Assembly (NCBI GenBank): GCA_049454855.1
Contig: JBMUAQ010000091.1
Span: forward strand, 1 to 8,481
DNA: 8,481 nucleotides
DNA from: UBA2093 sp049454855
GTDB lineage: Bacteria > Actinomycetota > Acidimicrobiia > Acidimicrobiales > Ilumatobacteraceae
Reading direction: 5' to 3'
The translations under genes and the position numbers were made by a program. Below the pieces are notes generated by a model. The model was not told where the DNA came from. It saw nothing but the letters and a program-made list of their open reading frames with translations, and did not search any database. How positions within the stretch are numbered: the stretch's first letter is position 1; each line of letters opens with the position of its first letter. This document shows positions 1 to 5,602 of this stretch, piece after piece.

Positions 1-573
1 CAGCAGGTAGGAGATGCCCTTGTGCTTCGGCGCCTCGGGATCGGTGCGCACGAGCAGGAAGCAGTAGTCCGCGTGGTGGCCCTGGGTGGTCCACACCTTC
101 TGGCCGTTGATGACCCACTCGTCACCGTCGAGCTCGGCCTCCGTCTTCAGCGACGCAAGGTCGGAACCGCTGTTCGGCTCGCTGAACCCCTGGCACCAGC
201 GCATCTGGCCGGACAGGATCTTCGGGAGGAACTCCTTCTTCTGCTCCTCGGTGCCCCACTGCAGGATCGTCGGTCCGACCAGCGTGTCACCGAAGAAGTC
301 GGCGCGCATCGGCGCCTTCGCGGCGGCGAACTCCTCCGCCAGCACAACTCCCTGCATGGTGGTGAGACCCTTGCCGCCGTACTCCTTCGGCCATGTCGCA
401 CAGATCCAGCCGCCCTCGAACAGCTTGTTCGGCCACTCGTCGTTGAACTTCTTGCGCTGCTCGTTGGTCATCTCGAAGCCGGGGTCGAACCAGCCGGCCG
501 GGAGGTTCTCGCGCAGCCAGCCGCGGATCTCGGCACGGAAGGCCTCGTCTTCAGGGGAGTAGTCAAGTTCCAT
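1..573 (-). CDS. Acyl-CoA dehydrogenase, N-terminal part (3' end outside window)
   Basis: This FAD-dependent enzyme of the acyl-CoA dehydrogenase (FadE) family would introduce the alpha-beta double bond into an acyl-CoA thioester and pass electrons to electron-transfer flavoprotein in the cytoplasm. The visible 191 residues begin MELDYSPEDEAFRAEIRGWL, the usual amphipathic first helix of the N-terminal domain. The middle domain follows: WGTEEQK (about 106-112), the flavin/substrate-binding segment GFSEPNSGSDLAS (129-141), close to the family signature, and the typical INGQKVWTT (155-163). About half of a normal 380-400 residue protein is present, so the catalytic glutamate and the substrate range cannot be seen. 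The ATG at 573-571 fits the family N-terminus. No convincing Shine-Dalgarno precedes it, so a leaderless or very short leader is possible. It diverges from the winged-helix gene at 691, and the shared gap carries repeat elements that might control either gene. The family assignment is firm; the specific substrate is unknown. Confidence 0.93.
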   Translation of the reverse strand, partial: MELDYSPEDEAFRAEIRGWLRENLPAGWFDPGFEMTNEQRKKFNDEWPNKLFEGGWICATWPKEYGGKGLTTMQGVVLAEEFAAAKAPMRADFFGDTLVGPTILQWGTEEQKKEFLPKILSGQMRWCQGFSEPNSGSDLASLKTEAELDGDEWVINGQKVWTTQGHHADYCFLLVRTDPEAPKHKGISYLL

Positions 574-621
574 GGGTGCAGAGTCTGTCGCACAGGGACC
601 CGTTTCCACCCCGACCGGCAG

Positions 622-651
622 GTGTGACCGTTCACACTCCGTTCACGCGTT
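622..651. promoter_or_regulatory. Putative operator: inverted repeat overlapping an 11-bp-period direct repeat
   Basis: Two patterns overlap in the divergent gap. GTGTGA (622-627) and TCACAC (632-637) form a perfect 6-bp inverted repeat with a 4-bp spacer. GTTCAC occurs at 630-635 and again at 641-646, exactly 11 bp apart, with a weaker third unit CCTGAC at 652-657. Tandem GTTCAC-type units with 11-bp spacing are the known layout of actinobacterial PHO boxes, bound by PhoP, an OmpR/PhoB-class regulator. The direct repeat ends about 40 bp upstream of the predicted start of transcription at 691, a suitable place for an activator. Which regulator binds, and which divergent gene is controlled, is inference. 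Confidence 0.45.
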
Positions 652-678
652 CCTGACGGGCCCGAAAAACCCGCGCCA

Positions 679-684
679 TACCTT
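679..684 (+). promoter_or_regulatory. Predicted -10 box for a leaderless winged-helix mRNA
   Basis: TACCTT fits the TAnnnT pattern of actinobacterial -10 elements. Six bases separate it from the GTG at 691, so transcription would start at the start codon itself. No Shine-Dalgarno-like sequence precedes the GTG, which agrees with a leaderless transcript. No good -35 match is seen at normal spacing; the only TGAC-like candidate (653-658) is 20 bp away, so an activator at 622-651 may be needed. Confidence 0.45.
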
Positions 685-690
685 GGTCGT

Positions 691-972
691 GTGGACACGC
701 CGCCACCCATCGACCTGTCAGCCACCGACCTGGCGGTTCTCGGGGTGCTTGTCAGGGCCCAGGGGAAGGTGCTGAGCAGGGCAGCCATTCTCCGGCTGGC
801 CGGCCTGAGACACCTCGCCGAGCGTCGGTGCGACACGTGCATCGTCGCCATCCGCCGGGTTCTCGGGGCGCAATCGGTGGTCACCGTGAGGGGTCGTGGC
901 TGGCGCATCTCTGACGATTCGGTCGACGCCGCGGCTGAACTCCTGGTGGGCCACGCGAACCCTGCCGACTGA
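691..972 (+). CDS. Stand-alone OmpR/PhoB-type winged-helix DNA-binding protein
   Basis: A 93-residue protein that is almost entirely one OmpR-type winged helix-turn-helix (Trans_reg_C) domain. The opening LSATDLAVLGVLVRAQGKVL (9-28) is the beta-platform and first helix. SRAAILRLAGL (29-39) and RRCDTCIVAIRRVLG (45-59) fit the positioning and recognition helices. VVTVRGRGWRI (63-73) matches the wing, where family members usually read TVRGxGYR. No receiver domain, membrane segment or other module is present, so it is an output domain with no visible input. The last 20 residues are an acidic/alanine-rich tail. The GTG at 691 is chosen because the domain starts immediately after it and a -10 box lies at leaderless distance. 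The glnK-amtB operon begins 110 bp downstream behind its own operator-like sequence. GlnR, the actinobacterial nitrogen regulator, belongs to the same DNA-binding class, so a nitrogen-linked role is possible but not shown. Confidence 0.8.
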   Translation: MDTPPPIDLSATDLAVLGVLVRAQGKVLSRAAILRLAGLRHLAERRCDTCIVAIRRVLGAQSVVTVRGRGWRISDDSVDAAAELLVGHANPAD

Positions 973-979
973 CGCAATA

Positions 980-1017
980 GCCACAGTCCCGAAACAATCG
1001 GGCGACAACCACGAAAC
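980..1017 (+). promoter_or_regulatory. GlnR-box-like operator upstream of glnK-amtB
   Basis: The sequence reads GCCAC-N6-GAAAC-N6-GCGAC-N6-GAAAC, with the elements at 980-984, 991-995, 1002-1006 and 1013-1017. The published actinobacterial GlnR consensus is gTnAc-n6-GaAAc repeated twice with the same spacing. Both GAAAC elements are perfect, every spacer is exactly 6, and the two a-elements differ from consensus only by C for T. The box ends 10 bp before a candidate -10 at 1028, as expected for an activator that replaces the -35 region. The pattern is directly visible; GlnR binding is inferred from the match and from the target genes, which are classic GlnR targets. Confidence 0.7.
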
Positions 1018-1027
1018 CTGCCCTCCG

Positions 1028-1033
1028 TACCGT
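1028..1033 (+). promoter_or_regulatory. Predicted -10 box of the glnK-amtB operon
   Basis: TACCGT fits TAnnnT and lies 11 bp after the last base of the GlnR-like box. It would place the start of transcription near 1040 and leave a leader of about 43 bases before the GTG at 1083. That leader ends in a purine-rich ribosome-binding region. No canonical -35 is visible, which fits activator-dependent transcription. Confidence 0.4.
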
Positions 1034-1071
1034 GCGAGTGGTGGCCATCCGAACCGGGTGGCCCGAGGAGA

Positions 1072-1077
1072 GAGGAG
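1072..1077 (+). promoter_or_regulatory. Ribosome-binding site that sets the glnK start
   Basis: GAGGAG lies 5 bases before the GTG at 1083, in a purine tract with a second AGGAG at 1066-1070. This supports the GTG at 1083, which gives the standard P-II N-terminus, over the in-frame GTG at 1032, which would add 17 residues unlike the family and has no Shine-Dalgarno. Confidence 0.75.
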
Positions 1078-1082
1078 AGAAG

Positions 1083-1421
1083 GTGAAGTTGATCACGGCC
1101 ATCGTCAAGCCGCACAAGCTGGACGACGTGAAAGACGCACTGAAGTCGACGGGCGTGCAGGGCATGACCGTGTCGGAGGTCCGCGGATTCGGTCGCCAGG
1201 GCGGCCACAGCGAGACCTACCGCGGTTCCGAGTACGCAATCGACTTCGTGCCGAAAGTGAGGCTCGAGATCGTCGTGGACGATTCATCGGTCGATGCAAC
1301 GGTCGACGCCATCCGGACGTCGGCATCAACAGGGAAGATCGGCGACGGGAAGATCTGGGTCACAGACGTCGCCCGTCTCGTCCGCATCAGGACGGGAGAG
1401 GAAGGAAGCAATGCTGTCTGA
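1083..1421 (+). CDS. glnK: P-II nitrogen signal-transduction protein
   Basis: A 112-residue trimeric signalling protein that senses 2-oxoglutarate and ATP/ADP and binds the ammonium channel encoded next to it. It is the standard P-II length, and numbering matches E. coli GlnB without gaps. YRGSEY (46-51) is the T-loop signature with Tyr51, the site uridylylated in enterobacteria and adenylylated in characterised actinobacteria. Gln39, Lys58, Lys90, Arg101 and Arg103, the ligand-binding positions, are all present. TGKIGDGKIWV (83-93) is the second family signature. The start is the GTG at 1083, supported by a good ribosome-binding site. The last 11 bases overlap amtB, whose Shine-Dalgarno lies inside this gene, so the two are translationally coupled. 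GlnK rather than GlnB is chosen because of the amtB partner. A GlnR-like box upstream predicts induction by nitrogen limitation. No glnD is in the window, so the modifying enzyme must lie elsewhere. Confidence 0.96.
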   Translation: MKLITAIVKPHKLDDVKDALKSTGVQGMTVSEVRGFGRQGGHSETYRGSEYAIDFVPKVRLEIVVDDSSVDATVDAIRTSASTGKIGDGKIWVTDVARLVRIRTGEEGSNAV

Positions 1422-2682
1422 AGCAACAATCGAATCGGTCCAGGCCACCCTGGACAACGTGTGGATCCTGCTCGCGGCAGTGCTCGTGATCTTCATGCAG
1501 GCCGGTTTTGCGCTCGTCGAGGCGGGCTTGACCCGCTCCAGGAACGTCGCGAACATCTTCATGAAGAACCTCATGGACTTCTGTGTGGGTGCCCTCCTGT
1601 TCTTCGCAGTCGGGTACGCAATCGCCTTCGGCGGTTCGATGACCGGTCTCGGCCGGTTCGTCGGGGGTGACGGCTGGTTCCTCGCCGGGGGCGGCGTGTT
1701 CACCTACGGCACCCTGGACAAGTTCGTGTTCTTCACCTTCCAGGTGGCGTTCGCGGCGACCGCGGCGACGATCGTGTCGGGTGCCATGGCGGAGAGAACC
1801 AAGTTCAAGGCGTACGTGCTGTACTCGGCGGTGATCTCGGCCGTGATCTACCCGATCGTCGTCCGGTGGCAGTGGGGCGGCGGATGGCTCTTCCAGCTCG
1901 ACACACCGTTCCACGACTTCGCCGGTTCGACGCTCGTTCACATGACGGGCGGTGTGGCCGCCGCAGTCGGCGCCCACAAGCTCGGACCGCGCATCGGGCG
2001 GTACGGTGCCGACGGACGACCGAGGGCCATCCCCGGCCACTCCATCCCGTTCGCGATCCTCGGTTGCTTCATCCTCCTGGTCGGCTGGTACGGGTTCAAC
2101 CCCGGTTCGTGGCTGGCAGCGGACAAGGTGATCGGCGCCATCGCACTGAACACGACACTCGCCGGCGCGGCAGGTGCCGTGGCGGCCATGGCGGTCACCT
2201 GGGTCAGGTCGGGCAAGCCCGACGTGGCGATGGCCGGCAACGGGCTCCTCGCCGGGTTGGTGGGCGTCACCGCCGGCGCATGGGTCGTGAACGGGCTCGG
2301 TGCCATCATCATCGGTCTCGCCGCGGGCATCATCGTCGTGTTCGCCGTGTCGTTCTTCGACCGGATCCGCATCGACGACCCTGTCGGTGCGGTCAGCGTC
2401 CACGGCGTGTGCGGCGCATTCGGCACGATCATGGTTGGTTTCTTCTCGGCAACTGAGTCCGAGGGCGTGGTGAAGAAGGGCCTGTTCTACGGCGGTGGAA
2501 CCGACCAGCTGGTGAGTCAGGTCATCGGCGTCGTGTCGGTCGCGGCGTTCGTGTTCGTGACCACATGGGTGCTGTTCTCCGTGCTGAAGGCAACCATCGG
2601 CCTCCGTGTCGATGAGCAGGAGGAGATCGAGGGCCTTGACGTGCACGAGCACGGCTTCGCGGGCTACTCCAACGCGGACTGA
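1411..2682 (+). CDS. amtB: Ammonium transporter, Amt family
   Basis: A 423-residue inner-membrane ammonium channel that forms trimers and is blocked by unmodified GlnK. The protein has about eleven hydrophobic segments, beginning near residue 17, with no cleavable signal peptide. The pore residues are present: the twin histidines His177 (DFAGSTLVHMTGG) and His331 (DDPVGAVSVHGVCG), the conserved Asp169, and Gln111 and Phe114 of FQVAF, which correspond to the E. coli Gln104/Phe107 region. SGAMAERTKF (123-132), GWYGFNPGS (225-233) and AGNGLLAGLVGVTAG (275-289) are family motifs. The cytoplasmic C-terminal tail GLRVDEQEEIEGLD followed by HEHGFAGY keeps the region that docks P-II proteins. The ATG at 1411 lies inside glnK, 6 bases after AGGAAG, overlapping it by 11 bases in another frame. 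A strong hairpin terminator follows 16 bases after the stop. The assignment is secure; the transported species is inferred from family. Confidence 0.97.
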   Translation: MLSEATIESVQATLDNVWILLAAVLVIFMQAGFALVEAGLTRSRNVANIFMKNLMDFCVGALLFFAVGYAIAFGGSMTGLGRFVGGDGWFLAGGGVFTYGTLDKFVFFTFQVAFAATAATIVSGAMAERTKFKAYVLYSAVISAVIYPIVVRWQWGGGWLFQLDTPFHDFAGSTLVHMTGGVAAAVGAHKLGPRIGRYGADGRPRAIPGHSIPFAILGCFILLVGWYGFNPGSWLAADKVIGAIALNTTLAGAAGAVAAMAVTWVRSGKPDVAMAGNGLLAGLVGVTAGAWVVNGLGAIIIGLAAGIIVVFAVSFFDRIRIDDPVGAVSVHGVCGAFGTIMVGFFSATESEGVVKKGLFYGGGTDQLVSQVIGVVSVAAFVFVTTWVLFSVLKATIGLRVDEQEEIEGLDVHEHGFAGYSNAD

Positions 2683-2698
2683 CCCACCGTCCGACCGG

Positions 2699-2737
2699 AA
2701 CGCCCCCCCCGAACCATGCGGGCCGGGGGGGGCGTTT
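2699..2737 (+). terminator. Rho-independent-type hairpin after amtB
   Basis: AACGCCCCCCCC (2699-2710) pairs perfectly with GGGGGGGGCGTT (2725-2736), giving a 12-bp stem with eight G-C pairs in a row and a 14-base loop. Only a short T run (2735-2737) follows, which is common in high-GC actinobacteria, where stem stability matters more than the U-tract. It separates the nitrogen operon from the unit starting at 2793. Confidence 0.85.
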
Positions 2738-2779
2738 CCGCGTCCGGGCACGGACATGCCCCTGCGGGAGAGCACCACC

Positions 2780-2785
2780 TAGTCT
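2780..2785 (+). promoter_or_regulatory. Predicted -10 box for a leaderless FrhB-like mRNA
   Basis: TAGTCT fits TAnnnT and is followed by 7 bases and then the ATG at 2793, so transcription would begin at, or one base before, the start codon. The G-rich spacer CGGGGGC is too close to the ATG to act as a normal ribosome-binding site. No clear -35 is seen. Confidence 0.45.
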
Positions 2786-2792
2786 CGGGGGC

Positions 2793-4007
2793 ATGACGAT
2801 GACACCGGACGCACCCGCCAAGGCCGAGCGCTGGACAGCCCAGTGGAAGGAGCTGTACGAGGAGGTCATCAACACCGGACTGTGCACGGGGTGTGCGGGC
2901 TGCGTGGTCACCTGCCCCCACGACGTGATCGGGTACGAGCACGAGGAGGGCAAGTACAAGCCGTTCCACCTGGAGGAGGAACTGGGGCTCGACAACTGCA
3001 TCCACGGAGAAAAGGGATGCACCACCTGCACCAGGGCCTGTCCCCGGTTCCGCACGTGGGAGTCGAGCGCCAACAAGCACCTGTTCGGTCGGGACCGCGA
3101 GGACAACGAGATGGCCGGCATCTGGGAGCAGCTGCTTCTCACACGGGCCACCGACCGCACCCAGCACGAGAAGGGCCAGGACGGCGGATTCGTCACCGCG
3201 ATGCTGTCGTGGCTGCTCGACAACGACTACATCGAAGGTGCACTCGTGTCGGGTGTGGAGGACGACGACCGCTGGAAGGCAAAGCCCGTCCTCGTGCGCA
3301 CGAAGGAGGAGGTGCTCGCCACCGCGGGGTCCCGCTACACGTACTGTGCGAACCCCCTCGCGCTGCGCGACGCGCAGCAGGCCGGTCTCTCACGGCTCGC
3401 ACTGGTGGGCATGGGCTGCCAGGTGTCGTCGCCGCCCACGATGTGGAGCCGCAAGGCCGGCAAGGTCGGCAAGCCGTTCGTGTTCAACATCGGGCTCCTG
3501 TGCAGCAAGACATTCGACGATGCCATCTTCAGCGAGCTCTTCGAGCCCAAGTACGGGCTGAAGAAGCAGGACATGGTGAAGATGAACATCAAGGGCGCCT
3601 TCCAGATCTGGATGAAGGACGGCTCGTTCCACGAGATCGACCTCAAGGAGTGCCACAAGTGGACCCGCGAGGGCTGCAAGACGTGCCCGGACTTCGCGGC
3701 GGAGCACGCGGACATCTCCACCGGCGGCATCGGCAAGGACAACGACTGGACGCTCACCATCGTGCGCTCGAAGCTGGGCGTCGAGGTGATCGAGCGGATG
3801 ATCAAGGACGGCGTCATCGAGTCGAAGCCGGCCCAGGACGACGAGGTCGCGATGAAGCTGCTGCGCACACTGTCGATCGTGAGCCGCCGGCGCTGGCCCG
3901 ACTGGGCCGAGACCGCGGTGAAGATCGGGACCCCGCCGCCGAAGAAGAAGGCTGACGGGCCGGCCCCCGCCGACGCACCGACTGCCGGCGACACACCGAA
4001 GGAGTGA
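2793..4007 (+). CDS. Coenzyme F420 hydrogenase/dehydrogenase beta-subunit family protein (FrhB/HCAR-like)
   Basis: A 404-residue iron-sulfur flavoprotein of the family that includes FrhB of F420-reducing hydrogenase and plant 7-hydroxymethyl chlorophyll a reductase. Such proteins move electrons between reduced F420 or ferredoxin, 4Fe-4S clusters and FAD. The N-terminus holds two cluster motifs: Cys31, 34, 37, 41 (CTGCAGCVVTCP) and Cys69, 76, 79, 83 (ending CTTCTRACP). The flavin domain follows, with GQDGGFVTAMLSWL (about 129-142), the SRYTYCANP region, GMGCQV and IGLLCSK. GCKTCPDFAAEHADISTGG carries further conserved cysteines. The last 25 or so residues are lysine-, proline- and alanine-rich and probably disordered. 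The ATG at 2793 is used; an ATG at 2799 is also possible. The hydrolase at 4010 follows at once and is probably cotranscribed. No hydrogenase subunit is nearby, so the electron partner and substrate are unknown. F420 use is a family inference. Confidence 0.87.
   Translation: MTMTPDAPAKAERWTAQWKELYEEVINTGLCTGCAGCVVTCPHDVIGYEHEEGKYKPFHLEEELGLDNCIHGEKGCTTCTRACPRFRTWESSANKHLFGRDREDNEMAGIWEQLLLTRATDRTQHEKGQDGGFVTAMLSWLLDNDYIEGALVSGVEDDDRWKAKPVLVRTKEEVLATAGSRYTYCANPLALRDAQQAGLSRLALVGMGCQVSSPPTMWSRKAGKVGKPFVFNIGLLCSKTFDDAIFSELFEPKYGLKKQDMVKMNIKGAFQIWMKDGSFHEIDLKECHKWTREGCKTCPDFAAEHADISTGGIGKDNDWTLTIVRSKLGVEVIERMIKDGVIESKPAQDDEVAMKLLRTLSIVSRRRWPDWAETAVKIGTPPPKKKADGPAPADAPTAGDTPKE
3999..4004 (+). promoter_or_regulatory. 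Ribosome-binding site that sets the hydrolase start
   Basis: AAGGAG ends 5 bases before the GTG at 4010. An in-frame GTG at 4004 exists, but its first base is the last base of this Shine-Dalgarno, so it could not be served by it. The start is therefore placed at 4010, two bases after the TGA of the upstream gene. Confidence 0.75.
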
Positions 4008-4009
4008 CA

Positions 4010-4927
4010 GTGGCAATCGACCTGCATCCCCAGGCAGCAATGGTGCTCGAGGCCATGGCGGCCCTCGGCGGCCCCGTGATCCACGAGTCCACGCCCGACG
4101 AGTTCCGTGCGTACTACGCCACACGAGCGGTGCCGCCCACCGAACCGATCCACGAGTCGCGCGACCTCTCGGCCGGCGGCGTGCCGTGCCGTCTCTTCAA
4201 GCCCGACGCATCGTCCGTCCTGCCGCTGCTCGTCTACTACCACGGGGGCGGATGGGTGATCGGCGGACTCGACAGCCACGACAACGTGTGCCGTTCACTC
4301 GCGAACAGGTCGGGTGCGGCCGTGCTGTCGGTCGACTACCGCCTGGCCCCCGAGCACCCCTTCCCCGCCGCCGTCGAGGACGCACTGTGCGCCCTGCGCT
4401 GGGCCCACGAGAATGCCGCCGAGATCGGCATCGACCCCGGTCGCATCGCCGTCGGGGGCGACTCCGCGGGCGGCAACCTCGCTGCCATAGTCGCCCAGCA
4501 GCGCCCGGTGCCGCTGTGCTTCCAGTTGCTCATCTACCCGGCGGTCGACATGACGCAGTCGTTCCCGTCGCACACGGAGAATGCGGCAGGTCCGGTACTC
4601 ACGGACAAGGCGATGGAGTGGTTCATCGGCCATTACGTGCAGGATCGGTCGCGGATGAGGGACGAACTCGCCTCACCATGGTTCGCCGATGACTCCATGC
4701 TCCGCGGGACGCCCCCCGCGCTCGTGATCACCGCGCAGTACGACCCGCTCCGTGACGAGGGCGAGGCATACGGCGCACGTCTCGTCAGGAACGGGACGCC
4801 GGCATCAATCGTGCGGTTCAACGGCCAGTTCCACAGCTTCTTCGGGATGCTCGGCCTTCTCGACGACGCGGAGTCGGCGCATGCCATCTCCGCCGCCGCG
4901 CTGCGCCGCGCGTTCGGCGCGTCCTAG
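4010..4927 (+). CDS. Alpha/beta hydrolase, hormone-sensitive-lipase-like (fold-3) family esterase
   Basis: A 305-residue cytoplasmic carboxylic-ester hydrolase of the HSL or bacterial family IV type. The oxyanion-hole motif HGGGW is at 78-82. SVDYRLAPEHPFPAAVED (107-124) is a typical family block. The nucleophile elbow GDSAGG gives Ser152, and the remaining triad members are Asp245 in DPLRDEG and His275 in GQFHSFF. The length is normal and there is no signal peptide or lipobox. The GTG at 4010 is preferred because of the ribosome-binding site at 3999-4004. It lies 2 bases after the FrhB-like gene and is very probably translated from the same transcript, though the two families have no established joint pathway. 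Its TAG shares CTAG with the stop of the convergent udgB, and no terminator hairpin separates them. The natural substrate is not evident; the family covers short-chain esters and some lactones and drugs. Confidence 0.92.
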   Translation: MAIDLHPQAAMVLEAMAALGGPVIHESTPDEFRAYYATRAVPPTEPIHESRDLSAGGVPCRLFKPDASSVLPLLVYYHGGGWVIGGLDSHDNVCRSLANRSGAAVLSVDYRLAPEHPFPAAVEDALCALRWAHENAAEIGIDPGRIAVGGDSAGGNLAAIVAQQRPVPLCFQLLIYPAVDMTQSFPSHTENAAGPVLTDKAMEWFIGHYVQDRSRMRDELASPWFADDSMLRGTPPALVITAQYDPLRDEGEAYGARLVRNGTPASIVRFNGQFHSFFGMLGLLDDAESAHAISAAALRRAFGAS

Positions 4928-5595
4928 TCGCGCCCGCAGATCTCCCGTGCGCGGGAGAACACCGCATCGAGCATCGGCTCGGTCAACCTGCCGGTGAAGG
5001 TGTTCTGCTGGCTCGGATGGAACGAGCACACCACGGTCGCCAGGCCACCCGGCAACTGAGCCTCCACTCCGTGGCCGAACCGCGGCCGGGGCCGCATGCC
5101 CCACTCCCGTGCCACTGCCGCCAGGGCGAACGAGCCGAGTGCCACAACACACCGCACACCGTTCAGCAGTGCCCTCTCGCGCGAGAGGAACGGCACACAG
5201 GCATCACGTTCCGTGTTCGAGGGCTTGTTGTCCGGTGGCGCGCAGCGCACGGCCGCGCTGACCCACGCGCCGTCGAGGACGAGACCGTCGTCCCTTCCGG
5301 TGGAGGTCGGTTGGTTCGCGAAGCCGGCGCGGTGCATCGCGCGGTACAGCCAGTCTCCGCTGCGGTCACCGGTGAACATCCGTCCCGTGCGGTTCGCACC
5401 GTGTGCCGCGGGCGCGAGCCCCACCACCCACAGGGTCGCGGCGGGGTCGCCGAAACCGGGCACGGGTCTGCCCCAGTACTCCTCGTCGCGGAACGACGCG
5501 CGCTTGTCGACGGCCACCTGCTCCCGCCACTTCACGAGGCGCGGGCACGTGCGGCACGAGCAGATGTCGTCGTGCAGCCGCTTCAGGGAATCCAC
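4924..5595 (-). CDS. udgB: Uracil-DNA glycosylase, family 5 (UdgB)
   Basis: A 223-residue DNA-repair enzyme that removes uracil, and in this family also some other deaminated bases, to start base excision repair. Cys14, Cys17, Cys118 and Cys133 are placed to bind the 4Fe-4S cluster of family 4/5 glycosylases. Motif A reads GLAPAAHGANRTGRMFTGD (59-77): the alanine-proline-alanine form, without the acidic residue of family 4, is diagnostic for family 5. Motif B is HPSQQNTFTGRLT (193-205). M. tuberculosis Rv1259 is the characterised relative. The GTG at 5595-5593 is chosen because VDSLKRLHDDICSC is a natural N-terminus and a -10 box lies at leaderless distance; the reading frame stays open upstream into the phosphatase gene, but that extension is antisense to coding sequence. 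It is divergent from the phosphatase operon and convergent with the hydrolase. Confidence 0.93.
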   Translation of the reverse strand: MDSLKRLHDDICSCRTCPRLVKWREQVAVDKRASFRDEEYWGRPVPGFGDPAATLWVVGLAPAAHGANRTGRMFTGDRSGDWLYRAMHRAGFANQPTSTGRDDGLVLDGAWVSAAVRCAPPDNKPSNTERDACVPFLSRERALLNGVRCVVALGSFALAAVAREWGMRPRPRFGHGVEAQLPGGLATVVCSFHPSQQNTFTGRLTEPMLDAVFSRAREICGRD

Positions 5596-5602
5596 GGGGC
5601 CG

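Noticed and set aside
622..637. CRP/GlxR-type site TGTGA...TCACA
   Set aside because: The half-sites match, but the spacer is 4 bp rather than the 6 bp needed by CRP/GlxR, so it is recorded only as an unassigned inverted repeat.
1032..1082. Upstream GTG that would extend glnK by 17 residues
   Set aside because: The extension does not resemble P-II proteins, has no Shine-Dalgarno, and overlaps the predicted -10 region; GTG at 1083 has a strong ribosome-binding site and gives the standard start.
896..1489. 197-codon plus-strand frame spanning the wHTH end, glnK and the amtB start
   Set aside because: Arg/Gly-rich shadow frame running across two real genes and the GlnR-like box; no family features.
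1387..2778. 463-codon open frame on the minus strand opposite amtB
   Set aside because: It is exactly antisense to a certain membrane-transporter gene, has a His/Asp/Arg-rich composition typical of shadow frames in GC-rich DNA, and shows no domain motif.
4004..4009. GTG at 4004 as the hydrolase start
   Set aside because: It overlaps the Shine-Dalgarno itself; the GTG at 4010 has AAGGAG at ideal spacing.
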